A DNA stretch of 64,000 nucleotides from Bacteroidia bacterium. Lineage in GTDB: Bacteria; Bacteroidota; Bacteroidia; NS11-12g; UBA9320. Each line of letters starts with the position of its first letter. Within the stretch, counting starts at the first letter, position 1. The notes beneath the pieces are model-generated. The model did no database searches and was not told the origin of the DNA. It saw only the letters and a program-made list of their open reading frames with translations. Positions 7,903-16,720 of the stretch are shown in pieces. The position numbers and the translations under genes are program-made. The stretch spans positions 1,469,001-1,533,000 of the forward strand of contig JAGYJG010000001.1 in the NCBI GenBank assembly GCA_018402155.1, given 5' to 3'.

Positions 7903-9171
7903 TTATTTTTTTAATGTATTTGTGTTTCGGGTAGTAGCCCCTATTAGCTCATCGTATCCATAAAATACATTTTTATGGTAAATGAGTATAGTGTAGTCAT
8001 TTTCTGTTTCTTGATGATTTCCTTCGGTAAAGGTATAATCAAGATGTCCATCCTCGTCTTGTAATACAAAATGGTAATTATAATAACTTTGTTTTAGTAA
8101 AATTGATGCACCGTACATATCAAAATCTGGAAAATACTTCATTTTGAACTTTTGTTTTGTCTGCCAATCACTTAATTCGCCGTAGATATACACATCACCT
8201 AGTTCACTAAGGTCATTACTTTTTAGATAAAAGTGCATCATAGCATAGTCTCCATCTTCTACTATATTCACCCCATCATCATTTACAATTACGCGTTTAC
8301 CGTTGTAGTCTAGCCAGCGTACATAGCTAAGGTGTCCTCTAGTCTCCTCAGGACGTAGCACTCCGTTTTGTACACTGTCTGTATATTTTTTTATCACATT
8401 ATTACTAAAAAACCGCAATGATCGTATATCAAAAAAGCGAAACTCATTAGTTCCTGGAAAAAGGTTCTCTTCTTCATAATTAAAATTCAACTCATTACCA
8501 TTTACAAAAAGCGGTTTTAGGTTGTAGATGGCGTTATTCCAGCTATTATTTTGCAAAATAGTTGCATTCACATCCAAAAACGGATTTGGGATACTAAAGC
8601 CTTCGTAATTTACCATAAAATCTACTTCTTGATGTGTAAATCTTTTTTCTGCGAGTGTAGCGCTTCGCACATCTGCTTGTATTTTTGTTTGATTATCAAG
8701 CACCATAAATCTTCTTGTAAGTAAGACATCCTCATCATCAAAATTGCGATATACCTTTACAATATAATTACCACTTTTGGTTATTTGCATCTCGTTTGTC
8801 GGAAATTTTAATGCGTAGTGAGTATACCTAGTATAGGTATTGGTCGAAAATTTAAAATCGGTGATCTCCCCCATGCTTTGCCCACTTACGTATTCCATGG
8901 GTTGCAAATCACTGGGTTTCCAATTTCTATCACAATGAACAAAGGAATAGTTAAAAAACTCATTAGTAGGTGACAGCATATCAAAACTGAGTTGCAGTTG
9001 TTCGCTTGAGGCAAGATTGAGCAGAGGCAGTGGGTCGTAAATAGTTAGTTCCTTTTGCAAAATGACAGTTGCTATTTTATCATCAAAATTGGTATTATCA
9101 TACACCGTAGATTGAGACATAGCAGCCAAAGCTAGAGCTACAAGAGTTAGGCTTAAAAATACTTTTTTCAT
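7903..9171 (-). CDS. T9SS plug protein (DUF5103 family)
   Basis: 422 residues with a signal peptide (MKKVFLSLTLVALALAAMSQS). The family pattern is seen in the segment LQLSFDMLSPTNEFFNYSFVHCDRNW, written here in parts: LSFDML, then YSFVHCDRNWKPSDLQPMEY, then TRYTHYALKFPTNEM and a late YDMYGASILLKQSYYNYHFV-like stretch. Established knowledge: DUF5103 proteins act as the plug that closes the periplasmic side of the T9SS translocon SprA. Periplasmic or outer-membrane associated. It is monocistronic, with 39 nt to dprA and about 86 nt to mazG. Confidence in the plug role is by family only. Confidence 0.78.
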   Translation of the reverse strand: MKKVFLSLTLVALALAAMSQSTVYDNTNFDDKIATVILQKELTIYDPLPLLNLASSEQLQLSFDMLSPTNEFFNYSFVHCDRNWKPSDLQPMEYVSGQSMGEITDFKFSTNTYTRYTHYALKFPTNEMQITKSGNYIVKVYRNFDDEDVLLTRRFMVLDNQTKIQADVRSATLAEKRFTHQEVDFMVNYEGFSIPNPFLDVNATILQNNSWNNAIYNLKPLFVNGNELNFNYEEENLFPGTNEFRFFDIRSLRFFSNNVIKKYTDSVQNGVLRPEETRGHLSYVRWLDYNGKRVIVNDDGVNIVEDGDYAMMHFYLKSNDLSELGDVYIYGELSDWQTKQKFKMKYFPDFDMYGASILLKQSYYNYHFVLQDEDGHLDYTFTEGNHQETENDYTILIYHKNVFYGYDELIGATTRNTNTLKK

Positions 9172-9257
9172 TATTATAAATCGTGTATCAAATTTGAGCC
9201 CATCTGTGAGCGTATTATATTAAAAACAACGAAGTACGTATAAAAGTATGTGAATAT

Positions 9258-10013
9258 CTATTTTTTCTTAGCTGCCTCCCACACTTTATCCATTTCTTCT
9301 AGGGTCATTTCTTCTAGCTTTTTACCGGTGCTTTTGGCGTGCGCTTCTATGGCTTCAAATCGGTATTTAAATTTACGGTTGGTTTTTTCTAGTGCGTCAT
9401 CAGGATTTATTTTTAGCCATCGGGCATAATTTACCAAACTAAAAAGTAAGTCCCCAAACTCCTCTTCCTTGTTGGCTCCTTCAGCTTCTTTAAACTCTTG
9501 CAGCTCTTCGTCTACCTTTTCCCAAACATATTCTTTGCTAGGCCAGTCAAACCCAACTTGAGCCGCCTTATCTTGCATCCTAGCAGCTTTTACCAGACTA
9601 GGCATACTGCTAGGCACACCACTCAATACTCCATTGTTTCCTTTTTCCTTTAGCTTGAGCTGTTCCCAATTTTGTTTTACTTCTTCCTCATCTGACACTG
9701 TCACGTCTCCATATATATGAGGGTGTCTACTTATTAGTTTTTCGCATACCCCATTAAGCACATCAGCCACATCAAAGGCGTTTTTTTCTGCGCCTATTTT
9801 CGCATAAAATACCAAGTGTAAAAAGAGATCACCGAGTTCTTTCCTTATTTCTAGGTTATTACCAGACAGCAAGGCATCACTTAGCTCATAGGTTTCTTCT
9901 ATGGTAAGGTGGCGTAGTGATTCATTGGTTTGTTTTTTATCCCAAGGACATTGCTCCCGCAGCTCGTCCATTATGGTGAGCAATCGCCCAAAAGCCTTTA
10001 AACGTTTGTCCAT
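9258..10013 (-). CDS. mazG: Nucleoside triphosphate pyrophosphohydrolase MazG
   Basis: 251 residues, the typical two-domain length. MazG hydrolyses NTPs and dNTPs to monophosphates, cleaning the nucleotide pool. The N-terminal domain has CPWDKKQTNESLR, then the metal-binding pattern EETYELSDAL with EIRKELGDLFLHLVFYA (the E..E and E..D ligands). A degenerate second domain follows (EFGDLLFSLVNYARWL). The gene lies 4 nt after the LytTR regulator stop, so it is the last gene of that operon, perhaps incidentally. Confidence 0.92.
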   Translation of the reverse strand: MDKRLKAFGRLLTIMDELREQCPWDKKQTNESLRHLTIEETYELSDALLSGNNLEIRKELGDLFLHLVFYAKIGAEKNAFDVADVLNGVCEKLISRHPHIYGDVTVSDEEEVKQNWEQLKLKEKGNNGVLSGVPSSMPSLVKAARMQDKAAQVGFDWPSKEYVWEKVDEELQEFKEAEGANKEEEFGDLLFSLVNYARWLKINPDDALEKTNRKFKYRFEAIEAHAKSTGKKLEEMTLEEMDKVWEAAKKK

Positions 10014-10017
10014 AGCA

Positions 10018-10728
10018 CTACAATATTTTGTTGTCCTTCATCAAACTCACAAATGTATCCTTGTAGTTTTTCCCAATTGGAATTTTTATTTTATTTACCT
10101 CACAAATCGATGTGCTAAAAGAAGCTACATGTTTTCTATTCACAATAAAACTTCGGTGTACTCGGCTAAAAAGTTCGGTAGGTAATTTTTTTTCCATGTT
10201 TTTCATAGTCTGCAAAGTGACTATTTTTTTATCCTCTAAAAATATTTTGACATAGTCGGCAAATGCTTCTACATAGTAAATATCACTATAGGAAAGTTTA
10301 ATTAGTTTTTGATTTGCTTTTACGAAAATATGCTCACTTTCTAGGTTAGACTCAGCTATATCACTTGTATTTTTTAGTTTAAAATATTCTTTAGCTTTTT
10401 CCACACCTTTTTCAAACCTTTCATACGCTATAGGTTTCAATAAATAATCTATGGCATCTAGCTCAAAACCTTCTACCGCATGATCTGGATAGGCTGTAGT
10501 GAATATAAATAAAGGTTTAGTTTCCAAAGATCTTACGAAGCTTAGCCCATTTATCTCGGGCATATTAATATCCAAAAACATTAAATCTACCTTATGTTTT
10601 TTGAGCACCTCGCTTGCTTCTGCTGCGTTGTTGCACCTAGCGACTAGAGTGAGGTCTGGATTTTTGGCTACATATGCCTCTATAACATCTAGTGCTAATG
10701 GTTCGTCGTCTACGGCTATACAATTCAT
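10018..10728 (-). CDS. LytTR-family response regulator
   Basis: 236 residues. The N-terminal receiver domain (1-115) has the acidic pair in AVDDEP, the phospho-acceptor Asp in LMFLDINMPEI and a Lys in YLLKPIAYERF. The C-terminal LytTR DNA-binding domain (about 130-236) shows FVKANQKLIKLSYSDIYYVEA, an Asp-Tyr-Val-Lys strand and FSRVHRSFIVNRKHV. It should bind promoter direct repeats once phosphorylated by the kinase encoded 14 nt upstream. The regulon is unknown; some LytTR pairs autoregulate. Confidence 0.92.
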   Translation of the reverse strand: MNCIAVDDEPLALDVIEAYVAKNPDLTLVARCNNAAEASEVLKKHKVDLMFLDINMPEINGLSFVRSLETKPLFIFTTAYPDHAVEGFELDAIDYLLKPIAYERFEKGVEKAKEYFKLKNTSDIAESNLESEHIFVKANQKLIKLSYSDIYYVEAFADYVKIFLEDKKIVTLQTMKNMEKKLPTELFSRVHRSFIVNRKHVASFSTSICEVNKIKIPIGKNYKDTFVSLMKDNKIL

Positions 10729-10742
10729 TCTTTTTATTATTT

Positions 10743-11813
10743 TTATACGTTAAATTTAATATTCAAATCTACTCTAAATTCATGATCACTACTCCCTACT
10801 TGTAGCCTATGTTTATGAGGGTAAAGTAGATTAAGTCTTTTTTGTACATTGATAAGCCCAATTCCTCCTTTGTATCCTGCTTGTTGTGTCACTAGACTTC
10901 CATTCTCTGGTTTACTATTGGCTATACTAAAATGTAAATCATCTTCGCTTGTATACACTTCTACCTTCACATAACCTTTAGCTTTGTCCTTTCCCAATCC
11001 GTGTTTAAAGCTATTTTCTACAAACGGAATAAGAAGCATAGGTGCAATTTCCTTAGAATCAGTATCCCCTTTTACAATTATATCTAATTGCATACGGCTA
11101 CCGTGTCTCACCTTTTCTAGCTCCAAGTAACTTTTTAGATATTTCAGTTCTTGGGAAAGGCTAACTTTTTTTTCACTCCCCTCATAGAGTATGTATCGAA
11201 GTATATCACTTAGTTTCAAAATAAGATCGGGAGTTAAATCACTTTTTTGTAACGACAGAGAATAAATACTATTGAGACTATTGAATAAGAAATGCGGATT
11301 GATTTGAGACTTGAGGTATTTGAGCTCAGTTTCTACATTTAGTTTAGCCAGTTCCTTGGCAAGCCGCTCTTTTTCATACCAGTGTTTTACAAGTTTTAGA
11401 CTCATAGTAATAGCTGTAGTATAAGTAATGGCCATAGCTGTAGATAGCAAAAACCGAAGAGACAATAGTCCACTTTTAAACTCCGGACCTATGGTATTTA
11501 TAAAAGTGAATACAGCAGCTTCAAACAAGGCTCCTAAAGATATGACAAGTATTATTGCTAAAAAATATTTTGCATATACTCGCTTTTGTAGAAAGACGGG
11601 AAACAAAAAATAGATATTAAAATAGCTCACTACTGCATGTATGGCTACTATCACAAAAGAATTTATATAAAAATCTGTTTGGGTAACGCCAGGGCTCAAT
11701 ACATAAACCCAAAATAAAAAGTATATTACCCACAAAAAAACATGATGAATATTATACTTAGTTGCTTTTTTGTACAACGCTGAATTCACAAAAGAGTCTT
11801 GCGTAGTGTTCAT
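10743..11813 (-). CDS. LytS/YehU-type sensor histidine kinase
   Basis: 356 residues from ATG 11813. Four predicted transmembrane helices (about residues 20-140) are followed by a His_kinase domain with the phospho-acceptor in NPHFLFNSLNSIYSLS. An HATPase domain follows (N-box PFVENSFKHGLG, G-box YKGGIGLINVQKRL). This is the usual partner of a LytTR regulator, which follows directly. An upstream TTG at 11891 would add 26 residues and place the start 6 nt after the small membrane-protein gene, hinting at coupling. The ATG fits the family better because the membrane domain starts soon after it. Confidence 0.88.
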   Translation of the reverse strand: MNTTQDSFVNSALYKKATKYNIHHVFLWVIYFLFWVYVLSPGVTQTDFYINSFVIVAIHAVVSYFNIYFLFPVFLQKRVYAKYFLAIILVISLGALFEAAVFTFINTIGPEFKSGLLSLRFLLSTAMAITYTTAITMSLKLVKHWYEKERLAKELAKLNVETELKYLKSQINPHFLFNSLNSIYSLSLQKSDLTPDLILKLSDILRYILYEGSEKKVSLSQELKYLKSYLELEKVRHGSRMQLDIIVKGDTDSKEIAPMLLIPFVENSFKHGLGKDKAKGYVKVEVYTSEDDLHFSIANSKPENGSLVTQQAGYKGGIGLINVQKRLNLLYPHKHRLQVGSSDHEFRVDLNIKFNV

Positions 11814-11897
11814 TTTTAAGGATAACGAAAGTATACTAGACAATCCTAGAAATGAAACCTTGCGGCTAAAAGAGTCATAAATATCTACCAATAGGGT

Positions 11898-12119
11898 TTA
11901 TTTACGAAAATATCGAAGCAATTTGTAGCTCCAATCTAGCACATTAACTCCCGATTTAAAATAATTATTGTCATGCGCAGAAGAAGATGAAGACTCTGTG
12001 GTGGTGGTATAGTGCTGTTTTATATTTGACGATGCTACTGCAAACGTCAAAAAATTAAGAATAAGCAATACCAAAATTACAAGGGTAGATTTTTTGGTGG
12101 ATTTTAATTTGTCTAACAT
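11898..12119 (-). CDS. Small single-pass membrane protein upstream of the LytS-type kinase
   Basis: 73 residues, no family recognised. It has a basic N-terminus (KLKSTKKS), one strong transmembrane helix (residues about 13-32) and then a low-complexity Thr/Ser linker (TTTTESSSSSAHD). It ends in a basic aromatic tail (WSYKLLRYFRK). The likely topology is N-in with the linker outside the cytoplasm. It has its own -7 box and is the first gene of the kinase-regulator-mazG unit. A role as sensor accessory or signal peptide of the kinase is only inference from position. Confidence 0.6.
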   Translation of the reverse strand: MLDKLKSTKKSTLVILVLLILNFLTFAVASSNIKQHYTTTTESSSSSAHDNNYFKSGVNVLDWSYKLLRYFRK

Positions 12120-12147
12120 AAAGCGAACACTTTTGTGAACGACGCTA

Positions 12148-12155
12148 CGAATATA
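12148..12155 (-). promoter_or_regulatory. -7 box before the small membrane protein / LytTR operon
   Basis: Minus-strand TATATTCG, one change from TAnnTTTG, 28 nt before ATG 12119. Confidence 0.45.
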
Positions 12156-12467
12156 GTGCCAAAAAGGTTACAGTCGTTATTTCATCGGAAAAAATGACAG
12201 ATATGTCGTTAAAATAAGCTTGTATAGCGGAAACTTAAATTCTTATGAATGTAGATTAGAACCGTATTTGATGATTTCAACCACTGAAAGTACAGTGAAA
12301 TAAAAGCGCACTAGTATTTTTTGTAATTCATACTTATATACGAGGTATTTTAGAAATTTCAAGAGTACAGATTTCGGCCACTGTCTTGCGACCTTGAAGC
12401 TCCTAATACATCTAATTAAGCTCCCCAAGTAAAAAACAATACACACCCTGTTTCTGTAATACTTTAA
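12156..12467. other. Intergenic region, about 310 bp, between divergent units
   Basis: AT-rich DNA between the LytTR operon (leftward) and the NqrM-like gene (rightward). Stops occur often in all frames, and the two open stretches on the minus strand lack any protein-like pattern. No RNA fold stood out. Confidence 0.6.
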
Positions 12468-12475
12468 TATCTTTG
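12468..12475 (+). promoter_or_regulatory. -7 box before nqrM-like gene
   Basis: TATCTTTG, a full TAnnTTTG match, 18 nt before ATG 12494. It overlaps a TTG at 12473 that could otherwise be taken as the start. Confidence 0.6.
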
Positions 12476-12493
12476 CGGTATAGAAAAGAAAAC

Positions 12494-12697
12494 ATGCAAT
12501 TTTTGGTATTATTTGGTTTGATTTTGGCCGTTATGTCACTAGCATTTATAGGTATGGCTGTTCGCGTATTTCTTGTAAAAGGTGGCGAAGTGCGTGGCGG
12601 TTGTGCTGGCAAAAACCCTATGATGCAAGAAGAAGGTACTGCGTGCACTATGTGCGGGGCTAAACCAACAGAAGAGTGCAAAGCAGAGCCTGCTTAA
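12494..12697 (+). CDS. nqrM: NqrM-like Na+-NQR maturation protein
   Basis: 67 residues: an N-terminal transmembrane helix (2-28) and a short cytoplasmic tail with four cysteines at positions 37, 51, 54 and 62 (GGCAGKN, CTMCG, EEC). One helix followed by a GC-G turn and four Cys is the pattern of the DUF539/NqrM family. NqrM is needed to put iron in place between NqrD and NqrE. The complete nqr operon lies 3 kb away, which supports the call. Many databases name Bacteroidota members only 'membrane or secreted protein'. ATG 12494 is chosen over TTG 12473, which overlaps the -7 box. Confidence 0.7.
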   Translation: MQFLVLFGLILAVMSLAFIGMAVRVFLVKGGEVRGGCAGKNPMMQEEGTACTMCGAKPTEECKAEPA

Positions 12698-12712
12698 CCC
12701 GTCTATTTAATC

Positions 12713-13960
12713 TTAATCTCCTTTTTCTTCATACACCTGCACAAGCTCAATACACGTATTTATTGCAGCTTCCATATCTTGTACACTTACATATTCTTGC
12801 TTACTATGTATAGCCATTTCACCAGTAAAAATATTGGGACACGGCAACCCCATAAACGAGAGGCGAGAACCATCTGTACCACCACGTACCAAATCTTGTT
12901 TAGGGACTACGCCGGCTCTTTTCATAGCTTCTACTGCATAAGCTTCTATATGAGGATATCTATTCAAAATTTCACGCATGTTGCGATACTGTTCTTTTAC
13001 CTTAGTATGATAACGCGCCCCCGGAAATTTAGCAATTGTTTTTTCGGCCAAATCTGTTAGTACCTGTTCGTATTTGACTAGATTAGAAGTATCAAAATCA
13101 CGAATGATGAAATCTACACTCGCAATTTCTAACTCTCCTTTAATACTATTTGGATGCACAAAGCCTTGGTCGCCACTCGTTGTTTCTGGCGAAAACGCTG
13201 TGCTAGGTAGTAAATCCAAAAAATGGCTCAATACTTTAATTGCGTTTACCATCTTACCTTTAGCATAGCCGGGGTGCGCGCTTATACCAAAAAAAGTAAC
13301 CGTCATAGCATCAGCAGAAAACGTGTCACCTTCTAACGAGCCACGCATTCCCCCATCTAACGTATAACCCACATCAGCATTCAATTTTTTCATATCTAGC
13401 TTTTCTACACCTCTTCCAACTTCCTCATCTGGGGTAAACAGTATACGAATATCTCCATGCTTTATGACCGTGTTTTGGCAAAGCTCCTCTGCTAATTGCA
13501 TTATAATCGCCACTCCTGCCTTATCGTCTGCACCCAACAACGTCGTTCCACTAGCTGTTATAATATCGTCCCCTATGCGCTCCAAGAGGTAAGGATGGCG
13601 CTTTGCAGTAATGACTTGGGTTTTGTCATGGGGTAGCACAATATCCTGCCCCTGATAGTTTGTATGTAAAATGGGCTTCACGTCTTTACCGCTGCAATCT
13701 GGCGCAGTGTCCATGTGAGAGCAGAAGCAAATTGTTTCAATATTTTTAGTGGTGTTGCTAGGAACTGTGCCAAAAACGTAACCCCACTCATCCATATGAG
13801 CATCAATTATACCGATTGATTTTAGCTCGTCTACCAAGATACGGCTCAGGTTCTTTTGCTTTTCTGTACTGGGGAATGTAGCGCTGTACGGATCACTTTG
13901 AGTATCTACTTGTACATATCTTATAAGTCTATCTGCTACTTTTCGGGCTTTTTCGGTCAT
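12713..13960 (-). CDS. pepT: Peptidase T (tripeptide aminopeptidase)
   Basis: 415 residues, M20 family with two zinc ions. It removes the N-terminal residue from tripeptides in the cytoplasm. Ligand motifs are CSHMDTAPD (His, Asp), LLGADDKAGVAI (bridging Asp), FTPDEEVGRG (Glu pair), FSADAMTVTFFG leading into the dimerisation domain, and the C-terminal HSKQEYVSV (His). The conserved VRGGTDGSRLSFMGLPCPN is also present. A GTG at 13963 is adjacent to the ATG. It converges with the nqrM-like gene with 15 nt between stops. Confidence 0.95.
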   Translation of the reverse strand: MTEKARKVADRLIRYVQVDTQSDPYSATFPSTEKQKNLSRILVDELKSIGIIDAHMDEWGYVFGTVPSNTTKNIETICFCSHMDTAPDCSGKDVKPILHTNYQGQDIVLPHDKTQVITAKRHPYLLERIGDDIITASGTTLLGADDKAGVAIIMQLAEELCQNTVIKHGDIRILFTPDEEVGRGVEKLDMKKLNADVGYTLDGGMRGSLEGDTFSADAMTVTFFGISAHPGYAKGKMVNAIKVLSHFLDLLPSTAFSPETTSGDQGFVHPNSIKGELEIASVDFIIRDFDTSNLVKYEQVLTDLAEKTIAKFPGARYHTKVKEQYRNMREILNRYPHIEAYAVEAMKRAGVVPKQDLVRGGTDGSRLSFMGLPCPNIFTGEMAIHSKQEYVSVQDMEAAINTCIELVQVYEEKGD

Positions 13961-14149
13961 CACAATTTATAAATGGATGCAATTTAAAACAATACCTACT
14001 ATTGTAAACAACAAAATGAGTATATATAGATATACTTAACCTAAATATCTGCAAAACTGCTCCCGAGTTAAACCATTACAAGCAGATTAAACTATGCTAT
14101 TAAACTCTCACTATTTAGTTGGAAGTGTAGATCATTAATTAAACTGATA

Positions 14150-15157
14150 TTACTCCACAAACTCGCCCTCGAGCCCGTTGCCAGTGTCAAAAATAAAGTA
14201 TGCGGATAAAGTACTATCTTCTGCTATTAACTTGCGTGATTTAGTTAACCCGAAAACCATACAAGCTGTGGCATAAGCATCAGCTACTGCACATTGACGG
14301 TGTAGTACACTTACACTTTTCAGATTTGTAATGACGTGGCTCCCATTTCGGGAATCAAGCGTGTGCCCAATCACCTGATCATTGACAGTATAAAAGTTTT
14401 CATAGTTACCACTAGTTGCTAAGGCACAATCTTCCAACTCTAGCACTTTGAACAATTCTGTTGGTCCGGCATCTGATACTGGCAAGTTTATACCCACTCT
14501 CCATGGCTTTCCACTAGCATTTTTTCCTTTAATGCGCATTTCTCCGCCTACTTCCACCATATATTTCGTCAAGCCCCTTTGTGAAAGATAATCCGCAACC
14601 AAATCTACACAATAACCTTTGGCAATGGCGTTAAAATTTAATTGGATCAAAGAGTCTATTTTATATGGAAATCCTTGGGGATCTAATTGTATGTTATGCA
14701 TACCCTTGTGGTTCATTGCAAATCGGACTGCAGAGTCGTTCATATACCTATTTTGTTTTTTAGCCTTAACATATTCATCAAATAGGAGTTTAGCACTAGG
14801 ATCAAACGCACCAGAAGTTTGTTTGTAAATCATTTTACTCAAATTTACCATTTTTACAAAATGTTGCATATCACTATCAAAATGAATGGCTTCACTTAAC
14901 TGTTGCCACAGGGTATCATTATTAGAATTAAATGCACTAATCAATGAATTTTGCTGATAAGTAGATAAGCTTCTATTGACAACAAATACAATCGAATCTA
15001 CCTTTTCGATTAAATCTTGTAGCTCTTCACCGAGATAGGTAATATGATAGGTGGTACCCAGGGCATTACCAGCGATTTTATAAATAGAGCTAGTTTTTGA
15101 CTTGCTACAAGCTTGAGAAAATACCGTTAGTAGCAGCAGAAAAGTATATTTATTCAT
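14150..15157 (-). CDS. apbE: FAD:protein FMN transferase (lipoprotein)
   Basis: 335 residues with a lipoprotein signal (LLLTVFSQACSKS, Cys at about 17). ApbE splits FAD and attaches FMN covalently to a Thr in the motif S-G-A-T of NqrB and NqrC. Seen here: ALGTTYHITY, TSGAFDPSAKLLFD (substrate loop), LNFNAIAKGYCVD, VGGEMRIKG, ATSGNYENFY and the metal-site HTLDSRNGSH. It lies 236 nt downstream of nqrF, with its own -7 box and separated by a terminator, so it belongs to the Nqr group by function more than by transcript. Confidence 0.93.
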   Translation of the reverse strand: MNKYTFLLLLTVFSQACSKSKTSSIYKIAGNALGTTYHITYLGEELQDLIEKVDSIVFVVNRSLSTYQQNSLISAFNSNNDTLWQQLSEAIHFDSDMQHFVKMVNLSKMIYKQTSGAFDPSAKLLFDEYVKAKKQNRYMNDSAVRFAMNHKGMHNIQLDPQGFPYKIDSLIQLNFNAIAKGYCVDLVADYLSQRGLTKYMVEVGGEMRIKGKNASGKPWRVGINLPVSDAGPTELFKVLELEDCALATSGNYENFYTVNDQVIGHTLDSRNGSHVITNLKSVSVLHRQCAVADAYATACMVFGLTKSRKLIAEDSTLSAYFIFDTGNGLEGEFVE

Positions 15158-15164
15158 CTTGGCG

Positions 15165-15172
15165 CAAAGTTA
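15165..15172 (-). promoter_or_regulatory. -7 box before apbE
   Basis: Minus-strand TAACTTTG, a full TAnnTTTG match, 7 nt before ATG 15157. Confidence 0.6.
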
Positions 15173-15333
15173 TCTATATCCACTCTTTTTTGAAACAACA
15201 ATGAGTAAAACCTATCTTGATTGCGTATCTCAACCATAAACTATGTAGGATTAAGACCATTGCTAATTAACAATTTTGTGTAAATAGACTTTAGAAAAGA
15301 GATACTCTACAATTCACTATTTATCATACTAAA

Positions 15334-15372
15334 TAAAAAAAGGCATTTTGATTAGTTTCAAAACGCCTTTTC
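15334..15372 (-). terminator. Rho-independent terminator of the nqr operon
   Basis: Hairpin with arms AAAAGGC/GCCTTTT extended by TTTTGA/TCAAAA with one mismatch and a short loop. On the minus strand it is followed by a run of T. It lies about 20 nt after the nqrF stop. Confidence 0.8.
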
Positions 15373-15393
15373 GATTATCATTTTATAAAGAAG

Positions 15394-16716
15394 TTAACCA
15401 CCGAAGTCGTCAAAAGCGACGTTTTCTGGTGGAACCCCCCAATCATCGCACATTTTCAAAACAGCTTGATTCATTAAAGGCGGACCACAGAAATAAAACT
15501 CGATATCTTCTGGAGCTTCATGCTTCGATAAGTATTCATCGATAACTGCTTGATGAACAAAACCAGCAAAACCATCGCCATTTTTGTCATTCACATCAGA
15601 TTTTAATACCCAGTTGTCTTCGGGTAGAGCATCAGAGAGTACTACAAAAAATTTAAAATTAGGGAATTCTTCTGCTATTCTATTAAAATGGTCGAGATAA
15701 AATAGCTCTCGTTTAGATCTACCTCCGTACCAATAAGTAACTTGTCTACCGGTTTTCAATGTATGAAAAAGATGGAATAAGTGAGATCTCATGGGAGCCA
15801 TACCTGCACCACCGCCAATATAAAGCATTTCAGCATCGGTTTCTTTAATAAAGAACTCTCCGTAAGGACCAGATATAGTCACTTTGTCTCCAGGTTTGCA
15901 ACCAAATACATACGATGAGCAGATACCAGGATTTACATCCATCCACTTATTGTTTTTTCTATCCCACGGTGGAGTTGCAATTCGAATATTTAGCATTACA
16001 ATATTACCTTCAGCTGGATGATTTGCCATAGAATATGCTCTAAATATAAGCTCGTCATTAACCATTTTTAAGTCCCAAAGACCATATTTATCCCACTCAG
16101 ATTTAAAATCCATTGGATCTCTTCCTAATGCAACAAGCTCTGGATGAGCTGTAATATCCATTTCACTAAAATCAACAGTAGTTGCAGGCACGTCTACTTG
16201 TATATATCCTCCTGCTTCGAAATCAAGATTTTCACCCTCAGGAAGTTTTACGACAAACTCTTTTATAAATGAGGCCACATTGTAGTTAGACACTACTTCA
16301 CATTCCCATTTCTTAATGCCAAAAACTTCTTCGGGCACTTCCACCACCATATCCTCTTTCACCTTAACCTGACACGCAAGACGCCAATCTTCTTTTTGTT
16401 CTTTACGTTTGATATGTCCAGTTTCTGTCGCTAAAATTTCTCCACCACCAGAGAGTACTTGGCATTTGCACATAGCACAAGTACCACCCCCTCCACAGGC
16501 AGAAGGCAAAAAGATATCAGCTTGCTGCAAAGCGCTCAACAATGTACCACCAGCTTCTATCTCTACTTCTCTTTCTCCATTGATAGTTAGTTTTACGGCA
16601 CCTTGATTCACCAATCTTTTGGCGGCCACCATAAGCATAGATACTAAAAGAATGATGACTGAAGTAAATACAGCCGCTGCTAAAACTACTACTGTTATAT
16701 TTAATGCTATAATCAT
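15394..16716 (-). CDS. nqrF: Na+-translocating NADH:quinone reductase subunit F
   Basis: 440 residues. NqrF oxidises NADH and passes electrons through FAD and a 2Fe-2S centre into the membrane part of the pump. It has an N-terminal transmembrane helix (3-32). The ferredoxin domain has Cys 74, 80, 83 and 115 (SACGGGGTCAMC). The FAD domain shows FRAYSMANHP and GPYGEFF. The NADH domain shows YIGGGAGMAPMRSHL and FYFCGPPLMNQAVL, ending in the conserved AFDDFGG. Last gene of the operon; its start is 4 nt after nqrE. Confidence 0.97.
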   Translation of the reverse strand: MIIALNITVVVLAAAVFTSVIILLVSMLMVAAKRLVNQGAVKLTINGEREVEIEAGGTLLSALQQADIFLPSACGGGGTCAMCKCQVLSGGGEILATETGHIKRKEQKEDWRLACQVKVKEDMVVEVPEEVFGIKKWECEVVSNYNVASFIKEFVVKLPEGENLDFEAGGYIQVDVPATTVDFSEMDITAHPELVALGRDPMDFKSEWDKYGLWDLKMVNDELIFRAYSMANHPAEGNIVMLNIRIATPPWDRKNNKWMDVNPGICSSYVFGCKPGDKVTISGPYGEFFIKETDAEMLYIGGGAGMAPMRSHLFHLFHTLKTGRQVTYWYGGRSKRELFYLDHFNRIAEEFPNFKFFVVLSDALPEDNWVLKSDVNDKNGDGFAGFVHQAVIDEYLSKHEAPEDIEFYFCGPPLMNQAVLKMCDDWGVPPENVAFDDFGG

Positions 16717-16720
16717 TGTA

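Noticed and set aside
11814-11891. Longer sensor kinase from TTG 11891
   Set aside because: Adds 26 residues without family support; ATG 11813 preferred, though coupling to the upstream small gene keeps it possible.
10018-12119. Quorum-sensing locus of the AgrC/AgrD type
   Set aside because: The kinase and LytTR regulator fit loosely, but the small protein has no peptide-pheromone features and no AgrB-like gene is present.
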